64,000 bases of DNA from Marinobacterium stanieri (GTDB lineage: Bacteria; Pseudomonadota; Gammaproteobacteria; Pseudomonadales; Balneatricaceae). The stretch spans positions 124,001-188,000 of the forward strand of contig NZ_FTMN01000006.1 in the NCBI RefSeq assembly GCF_900155945.1. The letters run 5' to 3'. Numbering within the stretch: the first letter of the stretch is position 1; each line of letters starts with the position of its first letter. Of the stretch, positions 46,235 through 54,922 are shown piece after piece. Below the pieces are notes generated by a model. It saw only the letters and a program-made list of their open reading frames with translations, ran no database searches and had not been told where the DNA came from. A program made the position numbers and the translations under genes.

Positions 46235-46255
46235 AGGCAGGGTACGCCCCTGCCT
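46235..46255. terminator. Hairpin between convergent ectD and DHOD-like genes
   Basis: AGGCAGG and CCTGCCT pair around seven bases. It sits in the short gap between the two stops, with no T tract; a weak bidirectional terminator is the likely role. Confidence 0.45.
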
Positions 46256-46257
46256 GC

Positions 46258-47259
46258 TCAAGGGCGCCACAGATCCAGTGAATCAACGTAGTTGGCTCGT
46301 TCCCAGGCGGACGGGTTGGCCGCATTGGCATGGCTGACACTGCCCCTGAGCTGATCCAGAGACGCGTACTCATGCTGCTCCAGCCACTCACTCATGTCCC
46401 GTTTCATCTGCTGCATCACTTCGGGGCCCTGCTGCATCAGCACACTGGCCAGCTGCGCCACCTCGGCACCCACCAGCTGGGTTCGGATCACATCTTCAGC
46501 GCTGTGAACACCTCCGGTAATCGCCACATCCAACGCCACCTGGGCTTTGACAATCGCTGTCCAGCGCAGACGTTCGTTCAACTCCGAGGGCGTCGACAAT
46601 TGAAGCTGCGGCCTGATTTCCAGAGCGTCCAGATCAAGCGTCGGCTCCAGAAAACGATTGAACAACACCACGGCATCAGCGCCCCGGTGTTTCAGTTGCG
46701 CCACCATGTGTACCGGACTGGAAAACCGGGAAGACAGCTTCACCGCCAATGGCAGGTCAGGCACCGCCGCGCGCACGCCATCGAGAATATCCAGATAGCG
46801 CTGCTCAACAGCCGTCCCGCTTTCGGTCACCGATGCCGCGATATGGAAGATATTCAATTCCAGTGCATCGGCGCCGGCCTCAGCCAGTTGCACGGCATAC
46901 TCCGCCCAGCCGCGCGGACTGACGCCGTTAAGACTGGCGATCACGGGAATCTGCAGGCGCTCCTTCATACCCTTTAGCCGTTCCAAATAATGTTCTTCAG
47001 CGGTTTTGAATGCATCGGGCACAGGCAAAAAGTCATCCGCTTCGAAATGACCAATTTCCTGTTCGTAGAGAAACCGGTGCAGCAACTCGTGATCGCGGGT
47101 GCACTCCTCTTCAAACAGGCTATGCATGACGATGGCTGCCGCCCCTGCATCTTCCAGTTCACAGGCGCCCGCCGGGGTTGCGGTGAGCGGTGACGCCGAA
47201 GGCACCAGCGGGCTATCCAGCGCCAGCCCCAGATACTCTGTTTGCAATGATTTAGTCAT
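46258..47259 (-). CDS. Dihydroorotate dehydrogenase-like flavoprotein
   Basis: About 333 residues from the ATG at 47259, which has GGAGG about 8 bases upstream and overlaps the stop of the PFOR gene by 8 bases; a longer frame to 47277 lacks a site. A TIM-barrel DHOD-like fold is visible: YLGLALDSPLVPSASPLT, IPVIASLNGVSPRGWAEY, ADALELNIFHI, LPLAVKLSSRFSS and VALDVAITGGVHSAEDVI (phosphate/FMN loop). It is not PyrD proper: the DHOD active-site loop is not evident. Partnership with PFOR in one operon is common for this subfamily; its substrate is not established. Confidence 0.85.
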   Translation of the reverse strand: MTKSLQTEYLGLALDSPLVPSASPLTATPAGACELEDAGAAAIVMHSLFEEECTRDHELLHRFLYEQEIGHFEADDFLPVPDAFKTAEEHYLERLKGMKERLQIPVIASLNGVSPRGWAEYAVQLAEAGADALELNIFHIAASVTESGTAVEQRYLDILDGVRAAVPDLPLAVKLSSRFSSPVHMVAQLKHRGADAVVLFNRFLEPTLDLDALEIRPQLQLSTPSELNERLRWTAIVKAQVALDVAITGGVHSAEDVIRTQLVGAEVAQLASVLMQQGPEVMQQMKRDMSEWLEQHEYASLDQLRGSVSHANAANPSAWERANYVDSLDLWRP

Positions 47260-50200
47260 CCTGTCCCTCCTCGGCACCCGTCGGTATTGCTCCGCTCCCC
47301 CAGCTCAGGCCGGCCAGCTGTTCATAGCGATGATAACGCTCGCTGACCTCACGCTGGGCCTGCTCCAGAAAGGCTTTGGCGGCAGCCGGGTTGGCACGGG
47401 CCAGCATGCTGAAACGCGCCTCGGTACGGGCAAACGCCTGGTAGGGAATGGAAGGCGGTTTGGAATCCAGTTTCAGCGGATTTTGCCCCTGCTCGGCTCG
47501 GCGCGGGTCATAGCGCAGCAACGGCCAGTGCCCTGATTCGACCGCCAGACGTTGATGCTCATGGTTATCGGACAGATCAAAGCCATGTGCGATGCAGGGC
47601 GAGTAAGCGATGATCAGAGAGGGTCCATCCCAGCTTTCCGCCTCCTGGAAGGCATGCAGTGTCTGTACATCCTTGGCCGCATAGGCCACATGCGCCACAT
47701 ACACATGTTCGTAATCCATGGCGATGCGAGCCAGATCCTTCTTCGCCACCGGCTTGCCGCCTGCCGAGAACTTGGCCACGGCACCTCGCGGGGTGGCCTT
47801 GGAGGTCTGGCCACCGGTGTTGGAGTACACCTCCGTATCCAGTACCAGGATATTCACATTACGTCCTGAGGCCAGCACATGGTCCAGGCCGCCGTAGCCG
47901 ATGTCATAAGCCCAGCCATCACCGCCAACAATCCAGACACTGTGACGGCACAGCTTGTCCGCCAGCCGTCCCAACTCGTGCGCACGCGGGTCATCCAGAC
48001 ATTCCAGACGCCCGCGCAGGCGTGCGACTCGCTCACGCTGCGCCTGTACACCCACCTCATCGCTTTCATCCGCCTGCTTGATTGCCGCCACCAGCTCGGC
48101 ATCCAGCTGCTCGCTCAGGCCATCCAGCAACTCGAATGCATATTCGGTCTGCTTATCCAGTGCCGCCCGCATGCCCAGGCCGAACTCGGCGTTATCCTCA
48201 AACAGGGAGTTGTTCCAGGCCGGGCCGCGGCCCTCAGCGTTGTGGGTCCAGGGCGTCGTCGGCAGGTTACCGCCGTAGATGGAGGAGCAGCCGGTAGCAT
48301 TGGCAACGAGCATGCGGTCGCCAAACAGCTGACTCAACAACCGGATATAGGGTGTTTCGCCACAGCCGGAGCAGGCGCCACTGAACTCGAACAGTGGCTG
48401 CATCAGCATCGAGCCCTTGAGCGTATTCACCTTCAGCTCAGTGCGATCAAACTCGGGTAGCTGACTGAAGAAATCCCAATTTTCCCGTTCTCGCTGGGCG
48501 ATTTCCTCTTTGGGCACCATATTCAGCGCCTTGCGGCTCTGGTTGGATTTGTCGTGAATCGGACAGATCTCCACACAGAGCGTACAGCCTGTGCAGTCAT
48601 CGGGGGATATCTGGTAGCTGATCAGGGTGTTGTCAGGAAAGTCCTTCTTGCCTTTGATCGGCACCGCCTTGAAGCCTTCCGGTGCCCGTTGCATCTGCTC
48701 CGCATCGAACGCCTTGGATCGGATCACCGAGTGCGGACATACAAAGACACACTTGCCGCAGTGCGTGCACAGATCCTCTTCCCACTGGGGCAACTCCCGC
48801 GCCAGATCACGCTTTTCATAAGCGGCCGTGCCCACCGGCCAGGTGCCATCGGTGGGTACACGACTAACGGGCACCTGATTACCGCGACCTGCGATCAGTT
48901 CTGCAGTCACCCGTTTAACGAAGGGGCTGGCATCCCCCGGGTCAACTTCATGCAGGGGAATAAGACTGTTAGATTCCTGAGGTACCTTAAACTCAATCAG
49001 GTGGGTCAGGGCATTATCAATGGCGCCCAGGTTCATATCCGCAATGCGCCGGCTGCGCCGCCCGTAGCTTGACTCCACCGCAGCCTTGATCTGAGTGATC
49101 GCTTCTTCGTGAGGCAAAATATCCGTGAGGGCGAAAAAGGCCGTTTGCATGATGGTATTGATGCGCTTGCCCAGCCCTGCATCAGCCGCAACCTGGTAAG
49201 CGTCCAGCAGCCAGACCTTAAGCGACTTGTCGATCATTGCCTGCTGAACGGGCGCCGGCAAACTGTGCCAGAAGGCATCCCCACTGAGGTGAGTGTTGAT
49301 CAGAACGGTTGCCCCCTGAGCGGCCTTGTCCAGCATTGGATAGCGCTGCAAAAATTGCGGCTGATGGCAGCCGACAAAGTCCGCCTCCCCGGCCTGGATT
49401 TCGTAACTGGAGCGGATGGGCTCAGGGCCGAAACGCAGATGCGATACGGTGACAGCCCCTGACTTCTTCGAGTCATAGACAAAATGGCCCTGGGCATAAC
49501 GCGCTTCACCGGCGCCAATGATTTTGATGCTGTTTTTGTTGGCCGAGACCGTGCCATCAGCCCCCAGGCCATAAAACACCGCCTGGGTTTGCCGGGCTGC
49601 AGCCTGGGTGCGGAAATGGTCGTCCCAGCGCAGGCTCAACCGCGTCACATCATCATCAATGCCAACCGTGAAAGTGCGTGCACTGCCCGGCCGTTGCAGA
49701 TGATCAAACACGGCCTTCACCATCCCCGGCGTGAACTCCTTCGAGGACAGACCAAAACGCCCGCCCAGCACGCGCGGCAACCCCTCGCCTGGCCAGCGCC
49801 CTTCGCTGCAGGCCTCAAAGACAGCCGTAGCCATATCCTTGAACAGGGGTTCGCCATCGGCACCGGGCTCTTTGGTGCGGTCCAGTACGGCCAGAGCCTT
49901 GACTGTTTGCGGCAGTGCCGCCAGCAGGGTTTCTGCCGCAAAGGGACGGAACAGGTGCACGTTCAACACCCCGACCCGCGCACCCTCGGCGTTAAGGTGC
50001 TCAACCGTTTCCTGTACACAGAGTGCGGCAGATCCCATCACCAGAATGACACGCTCGGCATCCTCTGCCCCCTGGTAGTCATACAGGCGGTACTGCCGGC
50101 CGGTGACGGCAGCAAAACGGTTCATGGCGTTCTGCATGATCACCGGAAAGGCGTCATAGTAGGGGTTAACCGCTTCACGGGACTGGAAGAACAGATCCGG

Positions 50201-50866
50201 ATTTTGTGAGGTGCCGCGTACCACCGGATGCACCGGCGACAATCCTCGGTCACGATTGATTTTCAGCAGGGTGGGATCAATTAGCTGTTGCAGCTGCTCG
50301 GTTGTCAGCACCTCGACGCGACTGATCTCATGACTGGTGCGAAAGCCGTCAAAGAAATGCAGCACCGGCACCCGTCCTTCCAGCGTCGCCATCTCGGCAA
50401 TACAGGCCAGATCCATCACTTCCTGCGCATTGCTGGAGGCGAGCATCGCGAAACCGGTAGACCGCGCGGCCATCACATCGCTGTGATCGCAGAAAATGGA
50501 AAGTGCATGGGTTGCCACCGAGCGCGCTGCCACATGGAATACCGTGGGCGTCAGCTCACCGGCAATCTTGAACATGTTGGGGATCTTCAGCAGCAGCCCC
50601 TGTGAGGCGGTGAAGGTGGTGGTTTTGGCACCGGCCTGCAAGGCACCATGAACGGCACCGGCAGCACCCGCTTCACTTTGCAGTTCGATAACCTGGGGAA
50701 CAGTGCCCCAGAGGTTGGGTTGCCGACGGTTGCTCCAGCTGTCGGCAAGCTCGCCCATCACCGAAGCCGGGGTGATGGGATAAATGGCAATGACATCATT
50801 GAGCTGGTGGGCGACGCGGGCGGCGGCCTCGTTGCCGTCCATCATCCGTATTTCCGGCCTGACCAT
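47252..50866 (-). CDS. nifJ: Pyruvate:ferredoxin (flavodoxin) oxidoreductase
   Basis: About 1204 residues, full length for the single-chain enzyme. Start at the ATG at 50866, with AGGAGG 5 bases upstream; a GTG six bases earlier overlaps that site. Domains in order: pyrimidine-binding (DGNEAAARVAHQLNDVIAIYPITPAS), transketolase-C-like, the gamma region (FYGLGADGTVSANKNSIK), two ferredoxin clusters (CTHCGKCVFVCPHS and CTGCTLCVEICP), and the TPP domain (FSGACSGCGETPYI, GGDGWAYDIGYGGLDHVLASG, TEVYSNTGGQ). It decarboxylates pyruvate to acetyl-CoA and reduces ferredoxin or flavodoxin. It is cotranscribed with the DHOD-like gene. Presence in an apparently respiratory marine organism suggests use under low oxygen. 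Confidence 0.96.
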   Translation of the reverse strand: MVRPEIRMMDGNEAAARVAHQLNDVIAIYPITPASVMGELADSWSNRRQPNLWGTVPQVIELQSEAGAAGAVHGALQAGAKTTTFTASQGLLLKIPNMFKIAGELTPTVFHVAARSVATHALSIFCDHSDVMAARSTGFAMLASSNAQEVMDLACIAEMATLEGRVPVLHFFDGFRTSHEISRVEVLTTEQLQQLIDPTLLKINRDRGLSPVHPVVRGTSQNPDLFFQSREAVNPYYDAFPVIMQNAMNRFAAVTGRQYRLYDYQGAEDAERVILVMGSAALCVQETVEHLNAEGARVGVLNVHLFRPFAAETLLAALPQTVKALAVLDRTKEPGADGEPLFKDMATAVFEACSEGRWPGEGLPRVLGGRFGLSSKEFTPGMVKAVFDHLQRPGSARTFTVGIDDDVTRLSLRWDDHFRTQAAARQTQAVFYGLGADGTVSANKNSIKIIGAGEARYAQGHFVYDSKKSGAVTVSHLRFGPEPIRSSYEIQAGEADFVGCHQPQFLQRYPMLDKAAQGATVLINTHLSGDAFWHSLPAPVQQAMIDKSLKVWLLDAYQVAADAGLGKRINTIMQTAFFALTDILPHEEAITQIKAAVESSYGRRSRRIADMNLGAIDNALTHLIEFKVPQESNSLIPLHEVDPGDASPFVKRVTAELIAGRGNQVPVSRVPTDGTWPVGTAAYEKRDLARELPQWEEDLCTHCGKCVFVCPHSVIRSKAFDAEQMQRAPEGFKAVPIKGKKDFPDNTLISYQISPDDCTGCTLCVEICPIHDKSNQSRKALNMVPKEEIAQRERENWDFFSQLPEFDRTELKVNTLKGSMLMQPLFEFSGACSGCGETPYIRLLSQLFGDRMLVANATGCSSIYGGNLPTTPWTHNAEGRGPAWNNSLFEDNAEFGLGMRAALDKQTEYAFELLDGLSEQLDAELVAAIKQADESDEVGVQAQRERVARLRGRLECLDDPRAHELGRLADKLCRHSVWIVGGDGWAYDIGYGGLDHVLASGRNVNILVLDTEVYSNTGGQTSKATPRGAVAKFSAGGKPVAKKDLARIAMDYEHVYVAHVAYAAKDVQTLHAFQEAESWDGPSLIIAYSPCIAHGFDLSDNHEHQRLAVESGHWPLLRYDPRRAEQGQNPLKLDSKPPSIPYQAFARTEARFSMLARANPAAAKAFLEQAQREVSERYHRYEQLAGLSWGSGAIPTGAEEGQDD

Positions 50867-50953
50867 GCTCACCTCCTATTGCAGCAGGGTTTTGCATCAG
50901 TATGGCAAAGATACCCGGGTACGGAGTTGATCTGTGCCAACCCCCTTACCCGG

Positions 50954-50979
50954 CACCCGCCAATAACTATTGGCGGGTG
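50954..50979. terminator. Perfect 12-bp hairpin downstream of the CBS gene
   Basis: CACCCGCCAATA and TATTGGCGGGTG with a 2-base centre. Four T follow on the + strand, whereas the adjacent gene is on the minus strand, where no T run follows. Probably ends the CBS transcript, though the polarity is unusual. Confidence 0.5.
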
Positions 50980-50992
50980 TTTTCGGCGATTA

Positions 50993-51583
50993 TCAGGCGA
51001 CCTCACCGCGGCCAAACAGGTTGTCCACCAGTTCACGGAAGCTGGTAGCCTGAAGATTGATTTCCACCGGTACCTGAAGTTTGCGCGCGATTTCGCTGGC
51101 CGAGATGATGCCGCAGATCTCTTCGTTATCCGGGTTGACCACCAGCATGTGCTGACTGCCCTCGTTCTGCAGGGTTTTCAACAGGTCGCCGATACTGCCC
51201 TGCTGCAATACGGCCAGCGGCACACCGCGCAGCTTATCACGCGGGATCATTACATCCTTGATGCTAAGGTCCTCACGCTTGAGCCCCAGACTGGTGGCCT
51301 GACTCAGCACCTTGCGGCTTTCCAGATCAATGACCGTCAGAATGCCACGGAAGTGGTCACTGCTGTCGGTGACAATCACAGAACGCACATGAACCTTGCG
51401 CATGGCCTGGGTAGCATCGTTGACGCTCTCATTGAGGCTCATGGTCAGGGGGCGAACATGGCGGAAGTCGGTCATGACCGTTTCGGCTGGTGAGTTGAGA
51501 TCAATGCCCTCGGCACTTTCACTGCCGGACAGGCTTTTGAAGGTCTCAAGGCTAACGGTTTTGAGTTCGTGATACTTGTGCAT
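50993..51583 (-). CDS. CBS-domain protein
   Basis: About 196 residues from the ATG at 51583 (GGAG 7 bases upstream). Two CBS modules are visible: about 35-90 (VMTDFRHVRPLTMSLNESVNDATQAM, VIVTDSSDHFRGILTVIDLESR) and about 108-175 (IKDVMIPRDKLRGVPLAVL, MLVVNPDNEEICGIISASEIARKL). CBS pairs bind adenosine nucleotides and gate partner proteins; no partner domain is fused here. It lies upstream of PFOR on the same strand with a hairpin between, so it may be separately transcribed. Confidence 0.88.
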   Translation of the reverse strand: MHKYHELKTVSLETFKSLSGSESAEGIDLNSPAETVMTDFRHVRPLTMSLNESVNDATQAMRKVHVRSVIVTDSSDHFRGILTVIDLESRKVLSQATSLGLKREDLSIKDVMIPRDKLRGVPLAVLQQGSIGDLLKTLQNEGSQHMLVVNPDNEEICGIISASEIARKLQVPVEINLQATSFRELVDNLFGRGEVA

Positions 51584-51651
51584 GGTAATACTCCACACGC
51601 CCGCAGGCGTGAATGATGGCTACAGCAAATGTTCTGAAATGTTTTAAACAG

Positions 51652-52041
51652 TCAGACCAATGCCGGCGGTGCGCGCGCCTGTGGAGTGGAGTAAGCAGAA
51701 TCGGGAGAGAAAAGCGGCAACCATGCCGTCGCCAGCACACGCTGTTTTTGCTGTTCAACAGCCAGAGCGTAGTGCTTGGTGCAGTCAGGTGGGTCCAGGG
51801 AAGCGTCAGATTGTCCCAGGTCACAGGACAGATGGCTGGATACGAAGGAAGTGGTGACTTCAGCCTGTGCTGGCGCAACTGTCCAGAGCAGCGCCCAGGC
51901 CAACAGGCAGGTCAGTACCAGCTGCAAGGCATAGTTCTCCGCCTGCTGCTCAAGATGCAGCCGCTGGCGCAGATATGTAATGAAGCCTGAATGCACTGCC
52001 GGAACCTCGTTGCGCTGTATGAGCGCTCTGATTCTCAGCAT
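51652..52041 (-). CDS. Hypothetical protein with a hydrophobic N-terminal segment
   Basis: 129 residues, no family recognised. A membrane or signal segment lies at about 38-60 (YALQLVLTCLLAWALLWTVAPAQA), ending in an Ala-x-Ala-type cleavage site, with a short mature part of about 68 residues including two cysteines (SCDLGQ, PDCTKH). The start is uncertain: only AAGG precedes the ATG. Composition is compatible with a small periplasmic protein. It could be spurious. Confidence 0.45.
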   Translation of the reverse strand: MLRIRALIQRNEVPAVHSGFITYLRQRLHLEQQAENYALQLVLTCLLAWALLWTVAPAQAEVTTSFVSSHLSCDLGQSDASLDPPDCTKHYALAVEQQKQRVLATAWLPLFSPDSAYSTPQARAPPALV

Positions 52042-52060
52042 AGACCTTATCGTGCCGAGA

Positions 52061-52483
52061 TTAAAGGGAACCGGAGATCACCTGCCCACGATAGACTCTG
52101 AGCGTTTTCGAGCGCGGCGCCGCTTCAGCGGGTTCAGGCTCGGGAGCAGGCTGAGGTTGCGCCTCGATCTGTTTCGGCTGGGGACGGTAACCGATGCCTT
52201 GCAACAGCCGCTGCGACTGATCCGGCAACAGGGTATCTGCCAGCGGGTAAACCAGCTCCGGGGTAAAGGAAAAACGCAGGGTCTTCAGATGCATTAATGC
52301 GGACAGCGCATCCGCATTGCTCGTGCCCGCGTAGGCAAGCCCCAGCAACTGCCCCTTGAACAGCACAATCTGGGCGGCGTGGTTGTCGTCCGTCGCCACA
52401 AACAGCGTTCCGGTGGTACCCGCATCCAGGCGGGTAAAGAGTGCCTTTTTCAGGGCGTCAAAACCTGCAGAGCCAGTTTCCAT
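52061..52483 (-). CDS. Small protein with PATAN/DUF4388-like region
   Basis: About 140 residues from the ATG at 52483, which has GGAGG 5 bases upstream; the frame is open further up but with poor starts. The first 90 residues resemble the PATAN/DUF4388 module (ALFTRLDAGTTGTLFVATDDN, IVLFKGQLLGLAYAG, ALSALMHLKTLRFSF). Then come a Pro/Gln/Glu-rich linker (PQPAPEPEPAEAAPRSK) and a short basic end. Such modules occur in signalling adaptors. The assignment is from pattern only. Confidence 0.6.
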   Translation of the reverse strand: METGSAGFDALKKALFTRLDAGTTGTLFVATDDNHAAQIVLFKGQLLGLAYAGTSNADALSALMHLKTLRFSFTPELVYPLADTLLPDQSQRLLQGIGYRPQPKQIEAQPQPAPEPEPAEAAPRSKTLRVYRGQVISGSL

Positions 52484-52626
52484 AGCGGCCTCCATTGATC
52501 CGTCTTGGGGTTCCTTATGGCTTTCCACCACAACCTTGCAAGAAACGAACCAACGCAGGCCAAAAACCGTTCCAGCGCAATTGACCTGCCGCAAGCACCA
52601 GCAACAGGCACTACAATGGTGCAGCC

Positions 52627-52977
52627 CTACCCAAGCTGGGGAGCGTCAAACTCTTCCGGCTCATCCGTGTAAACACAGACGTTCCAGTCTTCAGCAAGGC
52701 CATCATCTGCCTGGCAATAGCGCTCAAAAAAGTCGACGATTTCCTTGCGCTGACAGTGTGCTTCAAAGCTTTCCATGTCGCTCCAGATCTCCTGGAACAC
52801 GATCGGGAAGCTGGTGCCCTCGGCAAAGGGGCTGCTGATATGGCGGGTCACGGTGTACTGCACACAGCCATCTTCACGGTGGGCATTGGGTTCCAGTGAC
52901 TGGAGGACGCGGAAAAGCTCGCGCTCTTTGCCGGGTTTGGGTTTGAACTGGGCAGTGCAATAGACCAGAGAGGACAT
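52627..52977 (-). CDS. Antibiotic biosynthesis monooxygenase (ABM)-family protein
   Basis: 116 residues with the dimeric ferredoxin-like ABM fold: VYCTAQFKPKPGKERELFRVL, then NAHREDGCVQYTVTRHI, FPIVFQEIWSDMESFEAHCQ. Relatives include quinol monooxygenases such as YgiN and many of unknown function. It has an acidic C-terminal extension (YTDEPEEFDAP). Probably cofactor-independent; the substrate is unknown. It is separated from the next gene by about 35 bases, possibly cotranscribed. Confidence 0.85.
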   Translation of the reverse strand: MSSLVYCTAQFKPKPGKERELFRVLQSLEPNAHREDGCVQYTVTRHISSPFAEGTSFPIVFQEIWSDMESFEAHCQRKEIVDFFERYCQADDGLAEDWNVCVYTDEPEEFDAPQLG

Positions 52978-53012
52978 AGGGGCTCCTTGTTAAAGAGGGT
53001 TAAAACCCGGGG

Positions 53013-53567
53013 TTATTGCTCGAACGCCTGATCCAGGCGGGCGATATAGGGACGAATCATCTGCTTGTCAGCGGCAGGCACCTGGGCGATCGCTTTGGCC
53101 ATGGTCATGGCCTGCTGCATTTGTACTCGCATTTCCGGGCTCAGCATCTGCAGCATGGCCGGATCAAGGCTGGCACCGGACTGAGCCAGCGCCAGTATTT
53201 CCGGGCTCTCCGCTTCCACTTTGACGGCGCCATAAGCCAGGACAACGCGGTCACCGGTTTGTGCCCAGTTACCGGCACTGGTGAAACCGCTGGCGGTCAC
53301 GATACGGCCCAGCTCGGCATGGGCATCCGGCGCCTGTTGTTCCAGTGCACGCACGCCGCGCTGATGCGGGTCGAAATGTTCAGTGCCGGGCATGATTTCA
53401 CGCTTGAGGAAGTCGCCCTGTCCCTTGGCTTCCAGCTGTTCCGCCAGCGCTCTGACCTGTGGCAGAGTCTCCAGATAGGCTTCAATGGCCGTTGTGCTCA
53501 AACCGGCCGCCTGCAGCGGGCTGGCCAGCATCCAAAGCAGGACAAGTGAGTACTTGAGGGTACGCAT
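53013..53567 (-). CDS. Exported hypothetical protein
   Basis: 184 residues. The N-terminal signal peptide (MRTLKYSLVLLWMLASPLQAA) has a clear Ala-x-Ala cleavage motif. The mature protein is helical and Gln/Ala/Met-rich (ALAEQLEAKGQGDFLKREI, MLSPEMRVQMQQAMTMAKAIAQVP). No catalytic motif is visible and I do not recognise a family. It is divergent from the branched-chain amino acid operon. Confidence 0.72.
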   Translation of the reverse strand: MRTLKYSLVLLWMLASPLQAAGLSTTAIEAYLETLPQVRALAEQLEAKGQGDFLKREIMPGTEHFDPHQRGVRALEQQAPDAHAELGRIVTASGFTSAGNWAQTGDRVVLAYGAVKVEAESPEILALAQSGASLDPAMLQMLSPEMRVQMQQAMTMAKAIAQVPAADKQMIRPYIARLDQAFEQ

Positions 53568-53743
53568 GAGGGGGCTCCAGGGAGTTTCATTGATCTGGGA
53601 GTCTAACAGATGCCTATTTTACTCGCTCAGGCATCTACGCAGTGCCATATTAACTGTGTAATATTCACTGGACGTTAACAAAAATCATAATAATCAGCGC
53701 ACCCCGTGTTGCTGAGCTCAGCTTAACCCATGAGGGGGACTGT

Positions 53744-54865
53744 ATGACGAAGAAAGCTACCTTCGGCAAAACTCTGGTTGCAGCCGGTACTTTGATGGCC
53801 GCTATCACCGCGGCACATGCAGATACATTGAAGATCGGCATTGCCGGTCCCGTAACGGGCCCGGTAGCCCAGTATGGTGACATGCAGAAAATCGGTGCCA
53901 TGATGGCCATCGACAAGATCAACGAAGCCGGCGGCGTAAACGGCATGACCCTGGAAGGCGTTATTTACGATGATGCCTGTGACCCCAAACAGGCAGTGGC
54001 TGTCGCCAACCGTATCGTCAATGACGATATCCGCCATGTCATCGGTCACCTGTGCTCCAGCTCCACCGAGCCTGCCTCGGACATCTACGAAGAAGAAGGC
54101 GTGATGATGATCACCGCCGCTTCCACCTCTCCCAGCATCACCGAGAAAGGCTATGAGCTGATCTTCCGTACCATCGGTCTGGACAGCCTGCAGGGCACCC
54201 TGGCCGCTGACTACATCAAGGACAAGATCAAGCCGCAGCGCCTGGCCGTTATCCATGACAAGCAGCAGTACGGTGAAGGCCTGGCAACCACGGTAAAAGA
54301 GATCCTGGGCGATGCCGGTATCGAATCCGTGATGTTTGAAGGTGTGACGCCGGGTGACAAGGACTTCTCGGCCCTGATCGCCAAGCTCAAGCGTAACAAC
54401 ATCGACTTCGTCTATTACGGTGGCTACCACCCGGAGCTGGGCCTGATCCTGCGTCAGTCTCGCGAAAAAGGCTTCGATGCTGCCTTCATGGGACCTGAGG
54501 GTGTCGTGAACTCCGACCTGGCAGCCATCGCTGGCGATGCCATGGAAGGTGTTCTGGCAACCGCACCGAAGAGCTTTGACCAGAGCCCGGAAAACGCCGC
54601 CCTGGTAGAAGCTTTCAAAGAGCGTAATGAAGACCCGTCCGGCCCGTTCGTATTCCCGGCCTACTCTGCCATCCAGGTGATGACCGAGGCGATGGATGCA
54701 ACCGGTAAAACCGATCCGTTCGAACTGGCTGAGCACCTGCGTGCCAACCGTTTCGACACCACCATCGGTGAAATCGGTTTCGATGCCAAAGGCGACCTGA
54801 CCGAACCGACGTTCGAGATCTACACCCTCCACGCTGACGGCAGCAAAACTCCTGTCAGCAAGTAA
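53744..54865 (+). CDS. livJ: Branched-chain amino acid ABC transporter, periplasmic binding protein
   Basis: 373 residues. A signal peptide (MTKKATFGKTLVAAG, then AAITAAHA cleavage) leads into a type I periplasmic-binding fold: LKIGIAGPVTGPVAQYGDM, GVNGMTLEGVIYDDACDPKQAV, VIGHLCSSSTEPASDIYEEEG, and YYGGYHPELGLILRQS in the second lobe. This is the LivJ/BraC family, which binds Leu, Ile, Val and sometimes Ala or Thr. GAGGGGG precedes the ATG. It is the first gene of livJHMGF, and a stable hairpin follows the stop, consistent with higher expression of the binding protein than of the membrane parts. Confidence 0.95.
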   Translation: MTKKATFGKTLVAAGTLMAAITAAHADTLKIGIAGPVTGPVAQYGDMQKIGAMMAIDKINEAGGVNGMTLEGVIYDDACDPKQAVAVANRIVNDDIRHVIGHLCSSSTEPASDIYEEEGVMMITAASTSPSITEKGYELIFRTIGLDSLQGTLAADYIKDKIKPQRLAVIHDKQQYGEGLATTVKEILGDAGIESVMFEGVTPGDKDFSALIAKLKRNNIDFVYYGGYHPELGLILRQSREKGFDAAFMGPEGVVNSDLAAIAGDAMEGVLATAPKSFDQSPENAALVEAFKERNEDPSGPFVFPAYSAIQVMTEAMDATGKTDPFELAEHLRANRFDTTIGEIGFDAKGDLTEPTFEIYTLHADGSKTPVSK

Positions 54866-54878
54866 ACACTGCATCCAA

Positions 54879-54905
54879 AGGGCCCTCCCCACAAGGGAGG
54901 GCCCT
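54879..54905 (+). terminator. Attenuator-like 11-bp hairpin between livJ and livH
   Basis: AGGGCCCTCCC, loop CACAA, GGGAGGGCCCT: a perfect GC-rich stem without a long T run, placed within an operon. Such stems typically give partial termination or protect the 5' cistron mRNA. Confidence 0.7.
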
Positions 54906-54922
54906 CTGTTTGAGGGCGAGTG

